Positions 37,017 through 46,997 are shown, counted from the stretch's first letter. The stretch: DNA of 58,591 bases from Gammaproteobacteria bacterium (GCA_005877695.1 VBOA01000007.1:1-58591), one strand, 5' to 3'. Notes: a model not told the origin generated them from the sequence alone. Program-made: numbers and translations.

Positions 37017-38831
37017 ATGATCCAAAATATACGTAATATCGCCATAATTGCCCATGTTGACCATGGAAAAACCACCCTTGTTGATAAATTATTACAACAA
37101 TCAGGTACTCTCTCGAGCAGAGCTGCTCCAGTAGAGCGCATTATGGATAGCAATGATTTGGAGCGTGAACGTGGCATCACTATCCTCGCAAAAAATACTT
37201 CTATTGAATGGAAGGGATATCGTATTAATATTGTTGACACGCCCGGGCATGCGGATTTTGGTGGAGAAGTTGAACGCATCTTGTCTATGGTTGATTCTGT
37301 CTTGTTGCTGGTAGATGCTGTAGATGGCCCAATGCCTCAAACACGATTTGTCACACAAAAAGCCTTTGCAAAAGGTTTAAAACCCATAGTGGTCGTTAAT
37401 AAAATTGACCGGCCCAGTGCTAGGCCAGATTGGGTTATTAATCAGGTTTTTGATTTATTTGATCGTTTAGGCGCAACCGAAGAACAATTAGATTTTCCTA
37501 TAATCTATGCGTCTGCTTTACAAGGCTATGCAACTTTAGACCTTAAAAATCCAAGTCCGAATCTAACGCCTTTATTTGAAACTATCATTAATAAAGTTGC
37601 TCCTCCTGCAGTGGATCCTCAAGGTCCCTTTCAAATGCAAATTACCACGTTAGATTATTCTAGTTATGTAGGCACTATTGGTATTGGTCGTGTTCAGAGA
37701 GGGTGTGCTAAACCTAATATGCCTATTGTATTAATTGACCGAGAAGGAAAAACTCGTCCCGCCCGCATATTACAAATTTTAGGTTATCGAGGATTAGAGC
37801 GTATAGAAATCGATCAAGCTGAAGCAGGAGATATCATAGCAGTAACAGGCATAGATAAGCTGAATATCTCTGATACTTTATGCGATTCTAACTTAGTAGA
37901 AGCCTTACCCGCTTTAATTGTAGATGAACCTACGATGAGCATGACCTTTCAGGTTAATAATTCTCCTTTTGCTGGCAAAGATGGAAAATTCGTCACCAGT
38001 CGACAAATTAGAGAACGACTTGATAGAGAGCTACTACATAATGTTGCTCTTAAAGTCGAAGATACAGAAGACCCTAATCGGTTTCGGGTTTCAGGAAGAG
38101 GAGAATTACATTTATCTATATTAATAGAAACCATGCGTCGCGAAGGTTATGAATTGGGTGTTTCTCGTCCTGAAGTTATTTTGAAGGAAATTGATGGTGA
38201 ATTGAAAGAACCTTACGAAAATTTAACTGTAGATCTAGAAGAGCAACACCAAGGTAATATTATGGAAAAATTAGGTAGTCGGCGTGGCGATCTAATAGAT
38301 ATGGTATCGGATGGGAAAGGACGAGTTCGACTAGACTATAAAATCCCTACACGTGCTTTAATTGGTTTTCGGACTGAGTTTTTAACTGCAACTTCAGGCT
38401 TGGGGCTAATGCATCATGTGTTTGATCATTATGGTCCAGTTAAAAAAGGCACAATTGCAAATCGGGCAAATGGTGTCATGATTTCCAATCAAGTCGGTAA
38501 AGCAACTGGATTTTCCTTATTTAATTTACAAGAACGTGGAAAACTTTTAATTGGCCCACAAACTGACGTTTATGAAGGCATGATCGTTGGTATTCATTCA
38601 CGTGATAACGACCTAGTTGTCAATGTCGTAAAAGGAAAACAACTTACAAATATCCGAGCTTCAGGTTCCGATGAAAATATTACCTTGACTCCACCTATAA
38701 CATTCTCTTTAGAACAAGCATTAGAATTTATTGCTGATGATGAATTATTAGAAGTTACCCCGCATTATTTACGCTTGCGTAAAAAGTTTTTGAAAGAGCA
38801 TGAACGTAAACGTTCCGGGCGTGATGGTTAA
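37017..38831 (+). CDS. typA: translational GTPase TypA/BipA
   Basis: The 604-residue ribosome-associated GTPase resembles EF-G without domain IV and supports ribosome assembly and stress adaptation. GTPase motifs: [15 protein letters not shown] (about 11-25), [24 protein letters not shown] and the G5 SALQG. The EF-G-like domains and the TypA-specific C-terminal domain ([20 protein letters not shown] region, read from 510 on) follow. It is divergent from the hypothetical gene at 36325. Confidence 0.96.
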   Translation: MIQNIRNIAIIAHVDHGKTTLVDKLLQQSGTLSSRAAPVERIMDSNDLERERGITILAKNTSIEWKGYRINIVDTPGHADFGGEVERILSMVDSVLLLVDAVDGPMPQTRFVTQKAFAKGLKPIVVVNKIDRPSARPDWVINQVFDLFDRLGATEEQLDFPIIYASALQGYATLDLKNPSPNLTPLFETIINKVAPPAVDPQGPFQMQITTLDYSSYVGTIGIGRVQRGCAKPNMPIVLIDREGKTRPARILQILGYRGLERIEIDQAEAGDIIAVTGIDKLNISDTLCDSNLVEALPALIVDEPTMSMTFQVNNSPFAGKDGKFVTSRQIRERLDRELLHNVALKVEDTEDPNRFRVSGRGELHLSILIETMRREGYELGVSRPEVILKEIDGELKEPYENLTVDLEEQHQGNIMEKLGSRRGDLIDMVSDGKGRVRLDYKIPTRALIGFRTEFLTATSGLGLMHHVFDHYGPVKKGTIANRANGVMISNQVGKATGFSLFNLQERGKLLIGPQTDVYEGMIVGIHSRDNDLVVNVVKGKQLTNIRASGSDENITLTPPITFSLEQALEFIADDELLEVTPHYLRLRKKFLKEHERKRSGRDG

Positions 38832-38906
38832 AACTAAGTTTTATGCTTTCTTTAGCACATGTTGTTTATCCTAAAAATTTGGTAAAATCTTTATGAAAAC
38901 CTATTG

Positions 38907-38912
38907 TATAAT
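38907..38912 (+). promoter_or_regulatory. -10 box upstream of glyQS
   Basis: TATAAT lies 49 bases before the glyQS ATG in the 130-base typA-glyQS spacer. A -35 element is not clear. It suggests separate transcription of glyQS. Confidence 0.3.
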
Positions 38913-38961
38913 TCTGAGTATTAAATGAGAATTTATTCTAAATCAACCTTTGGAATTTAAC

Positions 38962-40338
38962 ATGGCGGCAACAACTCTAGAAGAAATTGTATCTTTATGC
39001 AAGCGCAGAGGGTTCATCTTTCCTAGTGCTGAAATTTATGGGGGTCTACAAGGTATTTATGATTATGGTCCTTTAGGGGTAGAGTTAAAAAATAACTTGA
39101 AAGCCGCTTGGTGGAAATCTAATGTTTACGAGCGTGATGATATCTATGGTTTAGACTCTGCCATTTTGACGCACAAAAAAATTTTTTACTATTCGGGCCA
39201 TGAAAGTACTTTTGCTGATTTACTAGTTGATTGCCGGCATTGTAAAAAACGTTGGCGTTTTGATCATCTGATTGATGGCAAATGTGAAGCATGTGGCTCA
39301 ACCGATCTTACCAAGCCTAGAAGTTTCAATATGATGTTTAAAACTACTCTGGGACCTGTAGAAGATCCTGATGCGTTTGCTTATCTACGTCCCGAAACCG
39401 CACAAGGAATATTTACTAATTTTAAAAATATTTTGGACTCTATGTCTCCCAAACTACCTTTTGGTGTTGCACAAATTGGGAAAGCTTTTAGAAATGAAAT
39501 AACTCCACGTAATTTTATTTTTAGAGTCAGAGAATTTGAACAACTTGAAATTGAATTCTTTGTTAAACCCGGTGAAGATGAAAAATGGCATCAATATTGG
39601 GTTGAATCTCGTTTGGCCTGGTGGAAAAATCAAGGTTTAAATACCAAAAGATTAAAATTGTTTACGCAAAATCCATCTGAACTGGCGCATTATGCTAAAG
39701 CAACTGTTGATATTCTGTATAATTTTCCTCATGGCTTTGAAGAATTAGAAGGAATTTCTAATCGTACTGATTATGATTTAGGCTCGCATACACAAGGCCA
39801 AAATGAATTAAATATCAATGCCAAAGTAGCTGTTAACAAGGAAAGCATCGCAAAACTCACCATTCAAGATCCTCCTGGTGATCATTTTATTCCCTATGTG
39901 ATTGAACCTTCAGCAGGTTTAGATAGGGGGGTGCTGGCTATACTCACAGAGGCTTACGAAGAAGAAACACTAAAAGACGGTAAACAACGTATTGTTTTAA
40001 AAATAAAACCTCATCTTGCACCTGTTAAAGTGGCCATTATTCCTTTGAAACGTAACGATAGCTTGCTGGTTGAAAAAGCAAAAACTCTGAAGAATGCAAT
40101 ACTTGCTTTAGGAATAGGTAGAATTGCCTATGAGGATACCGGAAATATTGGAAAAAGTTATCGGCGTCATGATGAAATAGGCACACCTCTTTGTATTACG
40201 GTTGACTTTGATACCATAGCAAAAAGTGAAAATACTGAAAACCATGATACAGCCACCTTACGGGATCGCGATACGATGCAACAAAAACGAATCAATTTAT
40301 CTCACTTAGAGGAATATATAAAAAATTATTTTTCATAA
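38962..40338 (+). CDS. glyQS: glycine-tRNA ligase, homodimeric (eukaryote/archaea-like) type
   Basis: The 458-residue enzyme charges tRNA-Gly. It is the single-chain class II type: [17 protein letters not shown] near the start, a zinc-ribbon-like CRHCKKRW ... CEACGSTD insertion, motif 2 [21 protein letters not shown] and a C-terminal anticodon-binding domain from about residue 355. Most gammaproteobacteria instead carry the alpha2-beta2 GlyQ/GlyS enzyme, so this is a notable choice and a possible replacement by transfer. I chose the ATG at 38962 with GGA upstream over a TTG at 38950. Confidence 0.94.
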   Translation: MAATTLEEIVSLCKRRGFIFPSAEIYGGLQGIYDYGPLGVELKNNLKAAWWKSNVYERDDIYGLDSAILTHKKIFYYSGHESTFADLLVDCRHCKKRWRFDHLIDGKCEACGSTDLTKPRSFNMMFKTTLGPVEDPDAFAYLRPETAQGIFTNFKNILDSMSPKLPFGVAQIGKAFRNEITPRNFIFRVREFEQLEIEFFVKPGEDEKWHQYWVESRLAWWKNQGLNTKRLKLFTQNPSELAHYAKATVDILYNFPHGFEELEGISNRTDYDLGSHTQGQNELNINAKVAVNKESIAKLTIQDPPGDHFIPYVIEPSAGLDRGVLAILTEAYEEETLKDGKQRIVLKIKPHLAPVKVAIIPLKRNDSLLVEKAKTLKNAILALGIGRIAYEDTGNIGKSYRRHDEIGTPLCITVDFDTIAKSENTENHDTATLRDRDTMQQKRINLSHLEEYIKNYFS

Positions 40339-40343
40339 ATTTT

Positions 40344-41033
40344 TTATAACTCCCTTTTCCCAAAAATTGCTGTACCAACTCGAATTAACGTTGCGCCTTC
40401 GGCAATAGCAGCTTCAAAATCCTCAGACATACCCATTGATAAAATATCCATTGGCAAATCTAATTCCTGTAATTTTATTAAAATTTGGTGTAATGCTTTA
40501 AAATTTTTACGCTGGATAAAAAATTCAATTTCAAGCTTAGGGATTGACATTAAACCGCGTAAATGAAGATGAGAAAGTTTATTAATTGTTTTTGCTAAAC
40601 TGACAAGATGTTCTAAATAAATTCCTTGCTTACTTAGTTCTTTTTGCAAATTAACTTGGATACAAACGTTAAGTGGAGTTAAGTCGCCTTTTTTCGATAC
40701 TCATTCAATTTTTGTGCTAATTTTATATCCGCAAGACTGTGTACCCAAGAAAAACTATTAGCAATAAATTTTGTTTTATTCGTTTGAATCCTTCCTATAA
40801 AATGCCACTCTAATGCAAAATCTTGAAGATCTCGAATTTTTTCTGCTGCTTCTTGGACATAACTTTCACCAAAAACCCTGCCCAGCAGCAATTGCTGACT
40901 TTATAGACTCTATATTCTGCACCTTGCTAATAGCAATTAACTGCACTAATCCGGGTTTTCTTCCATAATAATATTCAGCATTTCTTATCCTTTGTCGAAG
41001 CTGTAAAATTCTGCAAAAAATGCTATTTTTCAT
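40344..41033 (-). pseudogene. YggS/PLPBP-type PLP homeostasis protein, two frameshifts
   Basis: Reading across frames recovers a nearly full-length YggS: the start MKNSIFCRILQLRQRIRNAEY at 41033, LIAISKVQ with the PLP lysine, then after a shift near 40890 VFGESYVQEAAEKI and WHFIGRIQTNKTKFIA, then after a second shift near 40685 LTPLNVCIQVNL, LRGLMSIP, LSMGMSEDFEAAIAEG and VRIG-like IRVGTAIFG. The family buffers pyridoxal phosphate. Two indels split it into three frames; all key motifs survive. It converges on glyQS. Confidence 0.85.
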
Positions 41034-41125
41034 ATTTTCTATAGGAAAGTTAGAGACAAATTGCTTACTTCTGATAATTTAAAAGAGTATAATAATCCTA
41101 TTATTAAACAATAAGCGGGGTCGTT

Positions 41126-43714
41126 GTGTCTGCATCATCATCCAATTTCTTAGCTAGTTATCGAGAACATATTCAACAACGGCTAGCTCTAGATATTCCG
41201 CCACTTCCACTGAACCCTCAACAGGTTGAAGCATGTATTGATTTAATTAAAAATCCCGCTTTTTCTTGTGAAGCAGCTTTTCTCATCAAATTATTGACTG
41301 AAAATATAGCCCCAGGAGTTGACCCTTCAGCCTATGTAAAAGCCAGCTTTCTTGCCGCCATTGCTAAAAACGAAGTTAATACCCCTTTTATAACCCCAAA
41401 ACTCGCCATTGAGCTCTTAGGTAGTATGCTGGGTGGATATAATGTTCCTATCCTTATTGAATTACTCGATGAATCACATGACTTGGCTGAGGCAGCCGCA
41501 AAACAGCTCTCACATACACTATTATTGTTTTATGCTTACCATGATGTCATAGCCAAAGCCAAAAAAGGCAATCCTTATGCTCGTCAAGTTGTCGAAGCTT
41601 GGGCAAATGCCGAATGGTTCCTGTCTAAGCCAAAACTTCCTGATAGGCTTACTTTATCGGTTTTTAAAGTTCCGGGGGAAATCAATACGGACGATCTTTC
41701 TCCTGCGACTGAAGCTTGGAGCCGTCCTGATATCCCTTTACATAGTTTAGTTATATTGCGTAACTGCATGCCAAATGCATTACAAATTATTAAGGAACTA
41801 AAAGCTAAAGGTCATCCCATCGCATTTGTTGGTGATGTTGTGGGGACTGGCTCATCACGAAAATCTGCTATCAACTCATTATTGTGGCATATCGGAGATA
41901 AGATTCCTTTTGTTCCTAACAAGAATCGTGGTGGTACTATTTTAGGGGGGAAAATTGCTCCAATATTTCGAACAACTGCTGAAGACTCTGGTGCTTTTCC
42001 TATCGAAGTTGATGTAAGTCAACTTCAAATGAGCGATATTATTCAAATATATCCTTATGAGGGGCGAATTGAGAATGAACAAGGTCAAGAAATTGCTCAT
42101 TTCACACCGAATTTCACGCTCATGGATGCCGTACGTGCAGGAGGAAGAATTCCTTTAATTATTGGTCGATCCTTAACTGATAATGTAAGGGCCTCATTGT
42201 CTTATTCCTTTTCGAATGAATTTAATCGCCCAGAAATTATACCCGAAAATGGAAAAGGATTTACCTTAGCTCAAAAAATGGTAGGAAAAGCCTGTGGAGT
42301 TAAAGGTATCAGCCCTGGAACCTACTGCGAACCAAAAATGACAACAGTCGGTTCACAAGATACAACTGGGCCTATGACCAGAGATGAGCTAAAAGAGCTT
42401 GCATGCCTTGGATTTTCAGCAGATCTTGTCATGCAAAGCTTTTGTCATACCGCGGCCTATCCAAAACCGGTTGATATAGAAACACAACACAGCTTACCAG
42501 ATTTTTTCTCTTCGCGTGGTGGAGTCGTATTGAAACCTGGCGATGGAATTATTCATTCTTGGCTTAATCGCATGCTACTACCGGATACTGTAGGAACTGG
42601 GGGGGATTCTCATACACGTTTCCCTATAGGCATTAGTTTTCCTGGTGGCTCAGGTGTTGTTGCTTTTGCAGCGGCTATGGGCGTGATGCCTTTAACCATG
42701 CCGGAATCTGTATTAGTTAAATTTACTGGTGAAATACAACCTACCATCACATTACGTGATTTAGTCAATGCAATCCCCTACGTAGCCTTACAACGCGGTT
42801 TACTCACGCTTGATAGCAAAAATAAAAAAAATATCTTTTCAGGACGAGTATTAGAAATTGAAGGTTTACCCAATCTTAAAATTGAACAAGCTTTTGAATT
42901 TGCTGATGCATCGGCGGAACGTTCTGCAAACGGTTGCACCGTTCGCTTAAATAAAGAACCAATTATTGAATATTTAAATTCTAATATTTCTCTTTTAAGA
43001 TGGATGATCAATAATGGTTATCAGGATATTAGCGGCTTACAACGTCGGATTGAAGCAATGGAAGCTTGGTTAGCAACACCCACTCTATTAGAACCAGACA
43101 TTGATGCAGAATATGCAGAAATCATTGAGATTGATCTTAATCAAATCAAAGAACCTTTGTTAGCTTGTCCCAATGATCCAGATGACATCAAACCTTTATC
43201 AACTGTATCACAAACTAAAGTTGATGAAGTATTCATAGGTTCTTGCATGACTAATATTGGACATTATCGTGCAGCTGGAAGTTTACTCAAAAACTTTAGC
43301 AACCGATTACCTACTGTATTATGGGTAGCGCCTCCCACTAAAATGGATGCCCATCAATTAATGCAAGAAGGATATTATTCAATCTATGGCATCGTAGGAG
43401 CGCGAACTGAAATGCCCGGTTGTTCTTTATGTATGGGTAATCAAGCTCGGGTCTGTGAGGGTGCTACCGTAGTATCCACCTCAACTAGAAATTTTCCCAA
43501 CCGTATGGGAAAAAATGCTAACGTATTTCTAGCATCGGCGGAGCTATCTGCGATAACAGCAATTTTGGGTTATATCCCTAGCTTAGAGGAATATAAAGAA
43601 AAAATGAAATTTATTGATAGTATGAATGAAAATTTATATCGTTATTTGAATTTTGATCAAATGCCAGATTATCAAAATGTTTCAAAACAAATTAACCAAT
43701 TAATAGGCGCTTAA
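41126..43714 (+). CDS. acnB: aconitate hydratase B
   Basis: The 862-residue TCA-cycle enzyme isomerises citrate and isocitrate. AcnB domain order is visible: N-terminal HEAT-like helices (1-155), the swivel domain (about 165-380) with TGSSRKSAINS, then domains with TVGSQDTTGPMTRDEL, GTGGDSHTRFPIG and the iron-sulfur ligands in GSCMTNIGHYRAAG and GCSLCMGNQARV. Start is GTG at 41126 with a GGGG site upstream. AcnB also binds RNA when it loses its cluster. Length matches the family. Confidence 0.97.
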   Translation: MSASSSNFLASYREHIQQRLALDIPPLPLNPQQVEACIDLIKNPAFSCEAAFLIKLLTENIAPGVDPSAYVKASFLAAIAKNEVNTPFITPKLAIELLGSMLGGYNVPILIELLDESHDLAEAAAKQLSHTLLLFYAYHDVIAKAKKGNPYARQVVEAWANAEWFLSKPKLPDRLTLSVFKVPGEINTDDLSPATEAWSRPDIPLHSLVILRNCMPNALQIIKELKAKGHPIAFVGDVVGTGSSRKSAINSLLWHIGDKIPFVPNKNRGGTILGGKIAPIFRTTAEDSGAFPIEVDVSQLQMSDIIQIYPYEGRIENEQGQEIAHFTPNFTLMDAVRAGGRIPLIIGRSLTDNVRASLSYSFSNEFNRPEIIPENGKGFTLAQKMVGKACGVKGISPGTYCEPKMTTVGSQDTTGPMTRDELKELACLGFSADLVMQSFCHTAAYPKPVDIETQHSLPDFFSSRGGVVLKPGDGIIHSWLNRMLLPDTVGTGGDSHTRFPIGISFPGGSGVVAFAAAMGVMPLTMPESVLVKFTGEIQPTITLRDLVNAIPYVALQRGLLTLDSKNKKNIFSGRVLEIEGLPNLKIEQAFEFADASAERSANGCTVRLNKEPIIEYLNSNISLLRWMINNGYQDISGLQRRIEAMEAWLATPTLLEPDIDAEYAEIIEIDLNQIKEPLLACPNDPDDIKPLSTVSQTKVDEVFIGSCMTNIGHYRAAGSLLKNFSNRLPTVLWVAPPTKMDAHQLMQEGYYSIYGIVGARTEMPGCSLCMGNQARVCEGATVVSTSTRNFPNRMGKNANVFLASAELSAITAILGYIPSLEEYKEKMKFIDSMNENLYRYLNFDQMPDYQNVSKQINQLIGA

Positions 43715-43755
43715 CATTAACAAAAAATAAACTTAAAATTTCTATTGGATTTAAT

Positions 43756-44134
43756 TTGAATACTATTTCTTTAATTTTTATAGGTGCTGGACTTGGTGGA
43801 GTTTGCCGCTACGGAATTTCCACAGGAGTTTACCATTTATTTAATAAAAATTTTTCCCTATGGAACCTTAGTTGTCAATATAAGTGGATCTTTTTTGATG
43901 GGTTTTTTATTTATTCTTTTGCTAGAGAGATTTCATACTTTTGCTCCACAGCTTCGAGCATTATTACTCATTGGATTTTTAGGTGGGTATACAACTTTTT
44001 CTTCCTTTTCGATCGAAACCATCAATTTAATAGAAAATGCTAATTGGTTCCCTGCAATTTTAAATATTTTACTCAGTACTATCCTGTGTCTTATCGCAGC
44101 TTGGATAGGTGTAATTTTAGCAAGACATTTATGA
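43756..44134 (+). pseudogene. crcB: fluoride channel CrcB, one frameshift
   Basis: The first frame gives the CrcB N-terminus (FIGAGLGGVCRYGIS, from a TTG at 43756). A second frame gives the rest: PYGTLVVNISGSFLMGFLF, RALLLIGFLGGYTTFSSFSIE and a final membrane helix. They switch near 43843-43860, inside AATAAAAATTTTTCCC. CrcB/Fluc dimers export fluoride; NxSGSF and GGYTTFSSF are the channel motifs, both intact. The DUF190 gene downstream is intact and overlaps the stop. One indel in a homopolymer could be decay, slippage or error. Confidence 0.82.
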
Positions 44135-44439
44135 AAACACTTGATATAGTCATGGTTAGAGTCTATATAACCGAAGCCTCACATTTACTTAATAAAATAA
44201 TTGATTATTTGAAAAATGATGAGATTTCTGGGCTAAGTGTATTTCGTGCTATTGAAGGGGTAGGACAATCTGGAAGTTTGACTAGTTCTTTGCTCGATCT
44301 TTCATTAAATCTGCCCGTTAGCGTTGAATTTTTCGATTATGATAAAGCTAAGGTAGAAAAAGCATTAAAGCACTTACACCAAATCGTTAACCCAGGCCAT
44401 ATTATGTTTTGGGAGGCGAAAGTAATTGTTAGCGACTAA
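44131..44439 (+). CDS. DUF190 (PII-like) protein, partner of CrcB
   Basis: The 102-residue product MKTLDIVMVRVYITEASHLL matches the DUF190 family, PII-like trimers found next to crcB. SGLSVFRAIEGVGQSG and LPVSVEFFDYDKAKVEKAL are family segments. The ATG overlaps the crcB stop (ATGA), so it would be translationally coupled to the channel gene; a longer in-frame ATG at 44044 lies within crcB and is rejected. The role is likely to be sensing or modulation in fluoride response, as inferred from neighbourhood. Confidence 0.8.
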   Translation: MKTLDIVMVRVYITEASHLLNKIIDYLKNDEISGLSVFRAIEGVGQSGSLTSSLLDLSLNLPVSVEFFDYDKAKVEKALKHLHQIVNPGHIMFWEAKVIVSD

Positions 44440-44450
44440 ATTTTGCTCCG

Positions 44451-45167
44451 CTAAAGACTTAGACGTTTAAAAATTTTTTCCGGTATGAATCGAATGATTA
44501 ACATCACAATCCGCCAAATTCCAGGAATGTAAACGCTTTCTTTTCCTTTATCTAGCGCCTGGATAATTTTTATAGCTGTTTTTTTTGGATTCGCGGCTAG
44601 ATACAATGGATACTTTCCTCCAAAAACCATTTTAGTATCAATCAATCCTAATTTGATCGTTAATATTTGTATTTTAGAAGGATACAAATTATTACGTAAC
44701 CCTTGTAAATAGGTTGTCAATGCGGCTTTGCTAGCACCATAAACATAATTGGGCTTCCGACCTCTATCGCCTGCAACAGAACTTAATCCAATAATAAAAC
44801 CTTTTTTTTGAATAACTAAATATTTAACAAAGAGTTCAAAAAAAGAAATAGGGCCTGTAAAGTTAGTAGCAATCACTTTTTGATAATTTAATTTATTAAT
44901 CAAACCTACAGCCATTACGAGGCCATCAATAACACCCATTTTATCGATCAGTTTCTTGAAAAAAATCTCATGTGAATCAAGTTGAGTAATATCAAAAAAA
45001 GCATAATCTACCTCAATGTTGAATCTGATCCTAAGATCGCTTGCTAAACACTCAAGTTCTGCGACATTTCGACTTGCCAAAAAAAGCTTGCATTGCCGCG
45101 AAGCAAAAACTTCGCAACAAGCTCTAGCTATGGAAGAAGTTGCCCCTAAGATCAATATGGATTGCAT
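44451..45167 (-). CDS. short-chain dehydrogenase, DprE2-like
   Basis: The 238-residue NAD(P)-dependent reductase has the Rossmann motif GATSSIARA, the N-A-G equivalent AVGLINK, and the catalytic Ser-Tyr-Lys in SSVAGDRGRKPNYVYGASKAAL (key YGASK). The SSxAG-R...NxVYG pattern and the C-terminal MLIIRFIPEKIFKRL tail resemble DprE2, the second half of the decaprenylphosphoryl-ribose to arabinose epimerase. No DprE1-type FAD oxidase is nearby, so it may work with a distant partner or reduce another sugar or lipid. Converges on DUF190 with a 12-base gap. Confidence 0.75.
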   Translation of the reverse strand: MQSILILGATSSIARACCEVFASRQCKLFLASRNVAELECLASDLRIRFNIEVDYAFFDITQLDSHEIFFKKLIDKMGVIDGLVMAVGLINKLNYQKVIATNFTGPISFFELFVKYLVIQKKGFIIGLSSVAGDRGRKPNYVYGASKAALTTYLQGLRNNLYPSKIQILTIKLGLIDTKMVFGGKYPLYLAANPKKTAIKIIQALDKGKESVYIPGIWRIVMLIIRFIPEKIFKRLSL

Positions 45168-45194
45168 AGAAAAAAAACTTATAATTAACCAACA

Positions 45195-45212
45195 TAATGT
45201 AATACTACATTA
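45195..45212. promoter_or_regulatory. inverted repeat upstream of the DprE2-like gene
   Basis: TAATGTA and TACATTA form a perfect 7-bp inverted repeat separated by 4 bases, 28 bases upstream of the SDR start. Dyads of this size can be dimer-binding operators. The LysR-type gene is adjacent, so it is one candidate regulator, without direct evidence. Confidence 0.35.
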
Positions 45213-45277
45213 CACCAAACCAAGCAATTAACCAGAGATAATTTCTTGATGTTAAATAAACAATTAAACAAATGATA

Positions 45278-46153
45278 TTAAGTGTTCGCTTTTTTTAAAA
45301 ATTCGGATATTACCGTAGATTGATATTTTTCTTTATGTATCAAAATATAGAACTCTCTACTCAAAGTTAAAAAAGGAGTTTTAAGCTCTACTAAGGTATT
45401 ATTTTTTAGAGAATCTTCCACTACAAATCTTGAGAGACAACTTATCCCCAAACCTGCTTGGGTTGCTTGCTTAAGAGCGTCGGTATCATCTAATTCTAAA
45501 AAGGGGCGAATTTTTCCGCCGATTTTCTCCTCCAATTTCTCACGTATACTAGAGCTTTGTTTTCGTAACAACCAACGCGCGTTAGCGATATCTGATAATG
45601 TCAATTTCTTTTTTTTACTTAAAGGGTATTTCGGAGCAGCAATTATTACTAACTCATCTTTTTTCCAAGGGTAGGTATGCACTTTGTCAGAAAAACAATT
45701 AGCCTCAATTAGTGCTACGTCAATATTAAATGTGAGTAATCTAGATAATATCGCTTTAGTCGGCGCAATTTTAAGATTAATCTGAATATTTTTATGTGTA
45801 TAGGTAAGTTCAGAAATAAGTTTTGGCAATAGATAATTACCAATGGTCTTGCTCGCTCCTATAATTAATTGTCCTGATAAATTATCTTTTTTGTTTTCAA
45901 TCATCATATCTTTCAATTCTGATATTTGCGATATGACACTACTTGCTTTCGGTAACAAAACTCTCCCGCGTTCATTTAAAAATAATTGTTTTCCATGTCT
46001 ATCAAATACAGAGCCTTCTAATTGCTCCTCTAATGTAGCAAGTGCCATACTGCAAGCTGATTGCGAAAGATACATTTTTTTTGCGGCGTGACTTACATTT
46101 CCGGTCTTAGCAATTGCAACAAAAACTTCAAGTTGTTTTAGAGTAATACGCAT
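45278..46153 (-). CDS. LysR-family transcriptional regulator
   Basis: The 291-residue product has the LysR N-terminal winged helix-turn-helix (TLKQLEVFVAIAKTGNVSHAA then LSQSACSMALATLEEQL, residues 4-43), a linker helix, and a two-lobe effector-binding domain (about 90-285). It is divergent from sodC across a roughly 340-base spacer and upstream of the SDR gene on the same strand. Its target is unknown; LysR proteins usually act on a divergent neighbour, so sodC is the default guess. Confidence 0.9.
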   Translation of the reverse strand: MRITLKQLEVFVAIAKTGNVSHAAKKMYLSQSACSMALATLEEQLEGSVFDRHGKQLFLNERGRVLLPKASSVISQISELKDMMIENKKDNLSGQLIIGASKTIGNYLLPKLISELTYTHKNIQINLKIAPTKAILSRLLTFNIDVALIEANCFSDKVHTYPWKKDELVIIAAPKYPLSKKKKLTLSDIANARWLLRKQSSSIREKLEEKIGGKIRPFLELDDTDALKQATQAGLGISCLSRFVVEDSLKNNTLVELKTPFLTLSREFYILIHKEKYQSTVISEFLKKANT

Positions 46154-46497
46154 AGCAATTTTAAATTTATATTACTTAAATCCAATTCATTGTAATTTAA
46201 TCTAGCATAATAATAATTATGTAAATATAAAACTATAATACCGGATAAGTAACTAGATGACTATTGTCATTGTGAAAAATATCCTAATCAAAAAAAATAT
46301 TATCTAAATTTTAAATACAAATTATTTTCTATATTTAAAAAAAATGAACTTCCGCTTAATTGTCAGTAAATAAAACTTTTTTAAGTTAAACAAAAGTAGT
46401 CATAGAAAGTTTTGCACTAAACTGTATTTAAAATGATTAAATAATTTTCTTATAAAGACTATGCTATACTTAGTAAGATTTAGTGTAGAACAATTTT
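46154..46497. other. AT-rich divergent intergenic region between LysR gene and sodC
   Basis: No gene is seen in these 344 bases. A TATACT (-10-like) at about 46465 precedes the sodC leader, without a good -35. The stretch should hold the promoters of both divergent genes and the LysR operator, but no clear T-N11-A dyad stands out. Confidence 0.5.
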
Positions 46498-46556
46498 ATG
46501 TTTAACTTGCTTAGGTTATCGCTTAGCTGCCTATGTTTACTGATCTGTAATATAGT
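46498..46556 (+). other. sodC signal peptide coding remnant, out of frame
   Basis: An ATG at 46498 encodes a hydrophobic leader (MFNLLRLSLSCLCLLICNIV) and runs to a stop in the wrong frame for SodC. Adding one T in the GTTTG at 46555-46559 would give IVLA-DITIP, a typical signal peptidase site joined exactly to the SodC body. This is the likely original N-terminus. Confidence 0.7.
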
Positions 46557-46997
46557 TTGGCCGATATCACCATACCTATGTATCTGACATCTCATCAAGG
46601 CTTAGGGCAGTCGATTGGCAATATAATAGCTACCCAAAAGCCTTATGGTGTTTTATTGACCCCCAATCTACATAACCTTCCTCCAGGTTTACATGGTTTC
46701 CATATCCATCAAATTCCTTCATGCCTGGAAAATGAAATAGCTGCTGGAGATCATTTTGATCCTTATCATTCTAATCAACATTTGGGTCCTTATGAAAAAG
46801 GGCATTTAGGCGATCTTCCAGTTTTAGAAGTTGATAATAATGGCAATGCCACATTACCTATCTTAGCCCCTCGATTACGCCTAAATGAAATTAAAAATCA
46901 CTCTTTAATAATTCATATGAGCAGCGATAATTATTCTGATACCCCGCAAAAATTAGGCGGAGGTGGGGCACGTATAGCTTGTGGTATTATAAAATAA
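46557..46997 (+). CDS. sodC: Cu/Zn superoxide dismutase, mature part intact but signal peptide frameshifted
   Basis: The frame from a TTG at 46557 encodes the SodC body (146 aa). Metal ligands are present: HGFHIH (two His), GDHFDP, QHLGP, GHLGDLP (His and Asp) and IIHMSSD; the disulfide cysteines are in IPSCLEN and RIACGIIK. SodC normally acts in the periplasm and protects intracellular bacteria from host superoxide. The only start in this frame lacks an export signal, and a stop lies just upstream, so as sequenced the enzyme would not be exported. Read with the leader at 46498 and one inserted T, it is a normal SodC. Possible recent pseudogene or sequence error. Confidence 0.82.
   Translation: MADITIPMYLTSHQGLGQSIGNIIATQKPYGVLLTPNLHNLPPGLHGFHIHQIPSCLENEIAAGDHFDPYHSNQHLGPYEKGHLGDLPVLEVDNNGNATLPILAPRLRLNEIKNHSLIIHMSSDNYSDTPQKLGGGGARIACGIIK

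Noticed and set aside
44044..44130. Longer N-terminus for the DUF190 protein
   Set aside because: The extra 29 codons overlap the crcB reading frame and are not family-like; the ATGA junction at 44131 fits better.
44425..44456. Bidirectional terminator between DUF190 and SDR genes
   Set aside because: Only a 6-bp TTAGCG/CGCTAA pairing with a 14-base loop; too weak.
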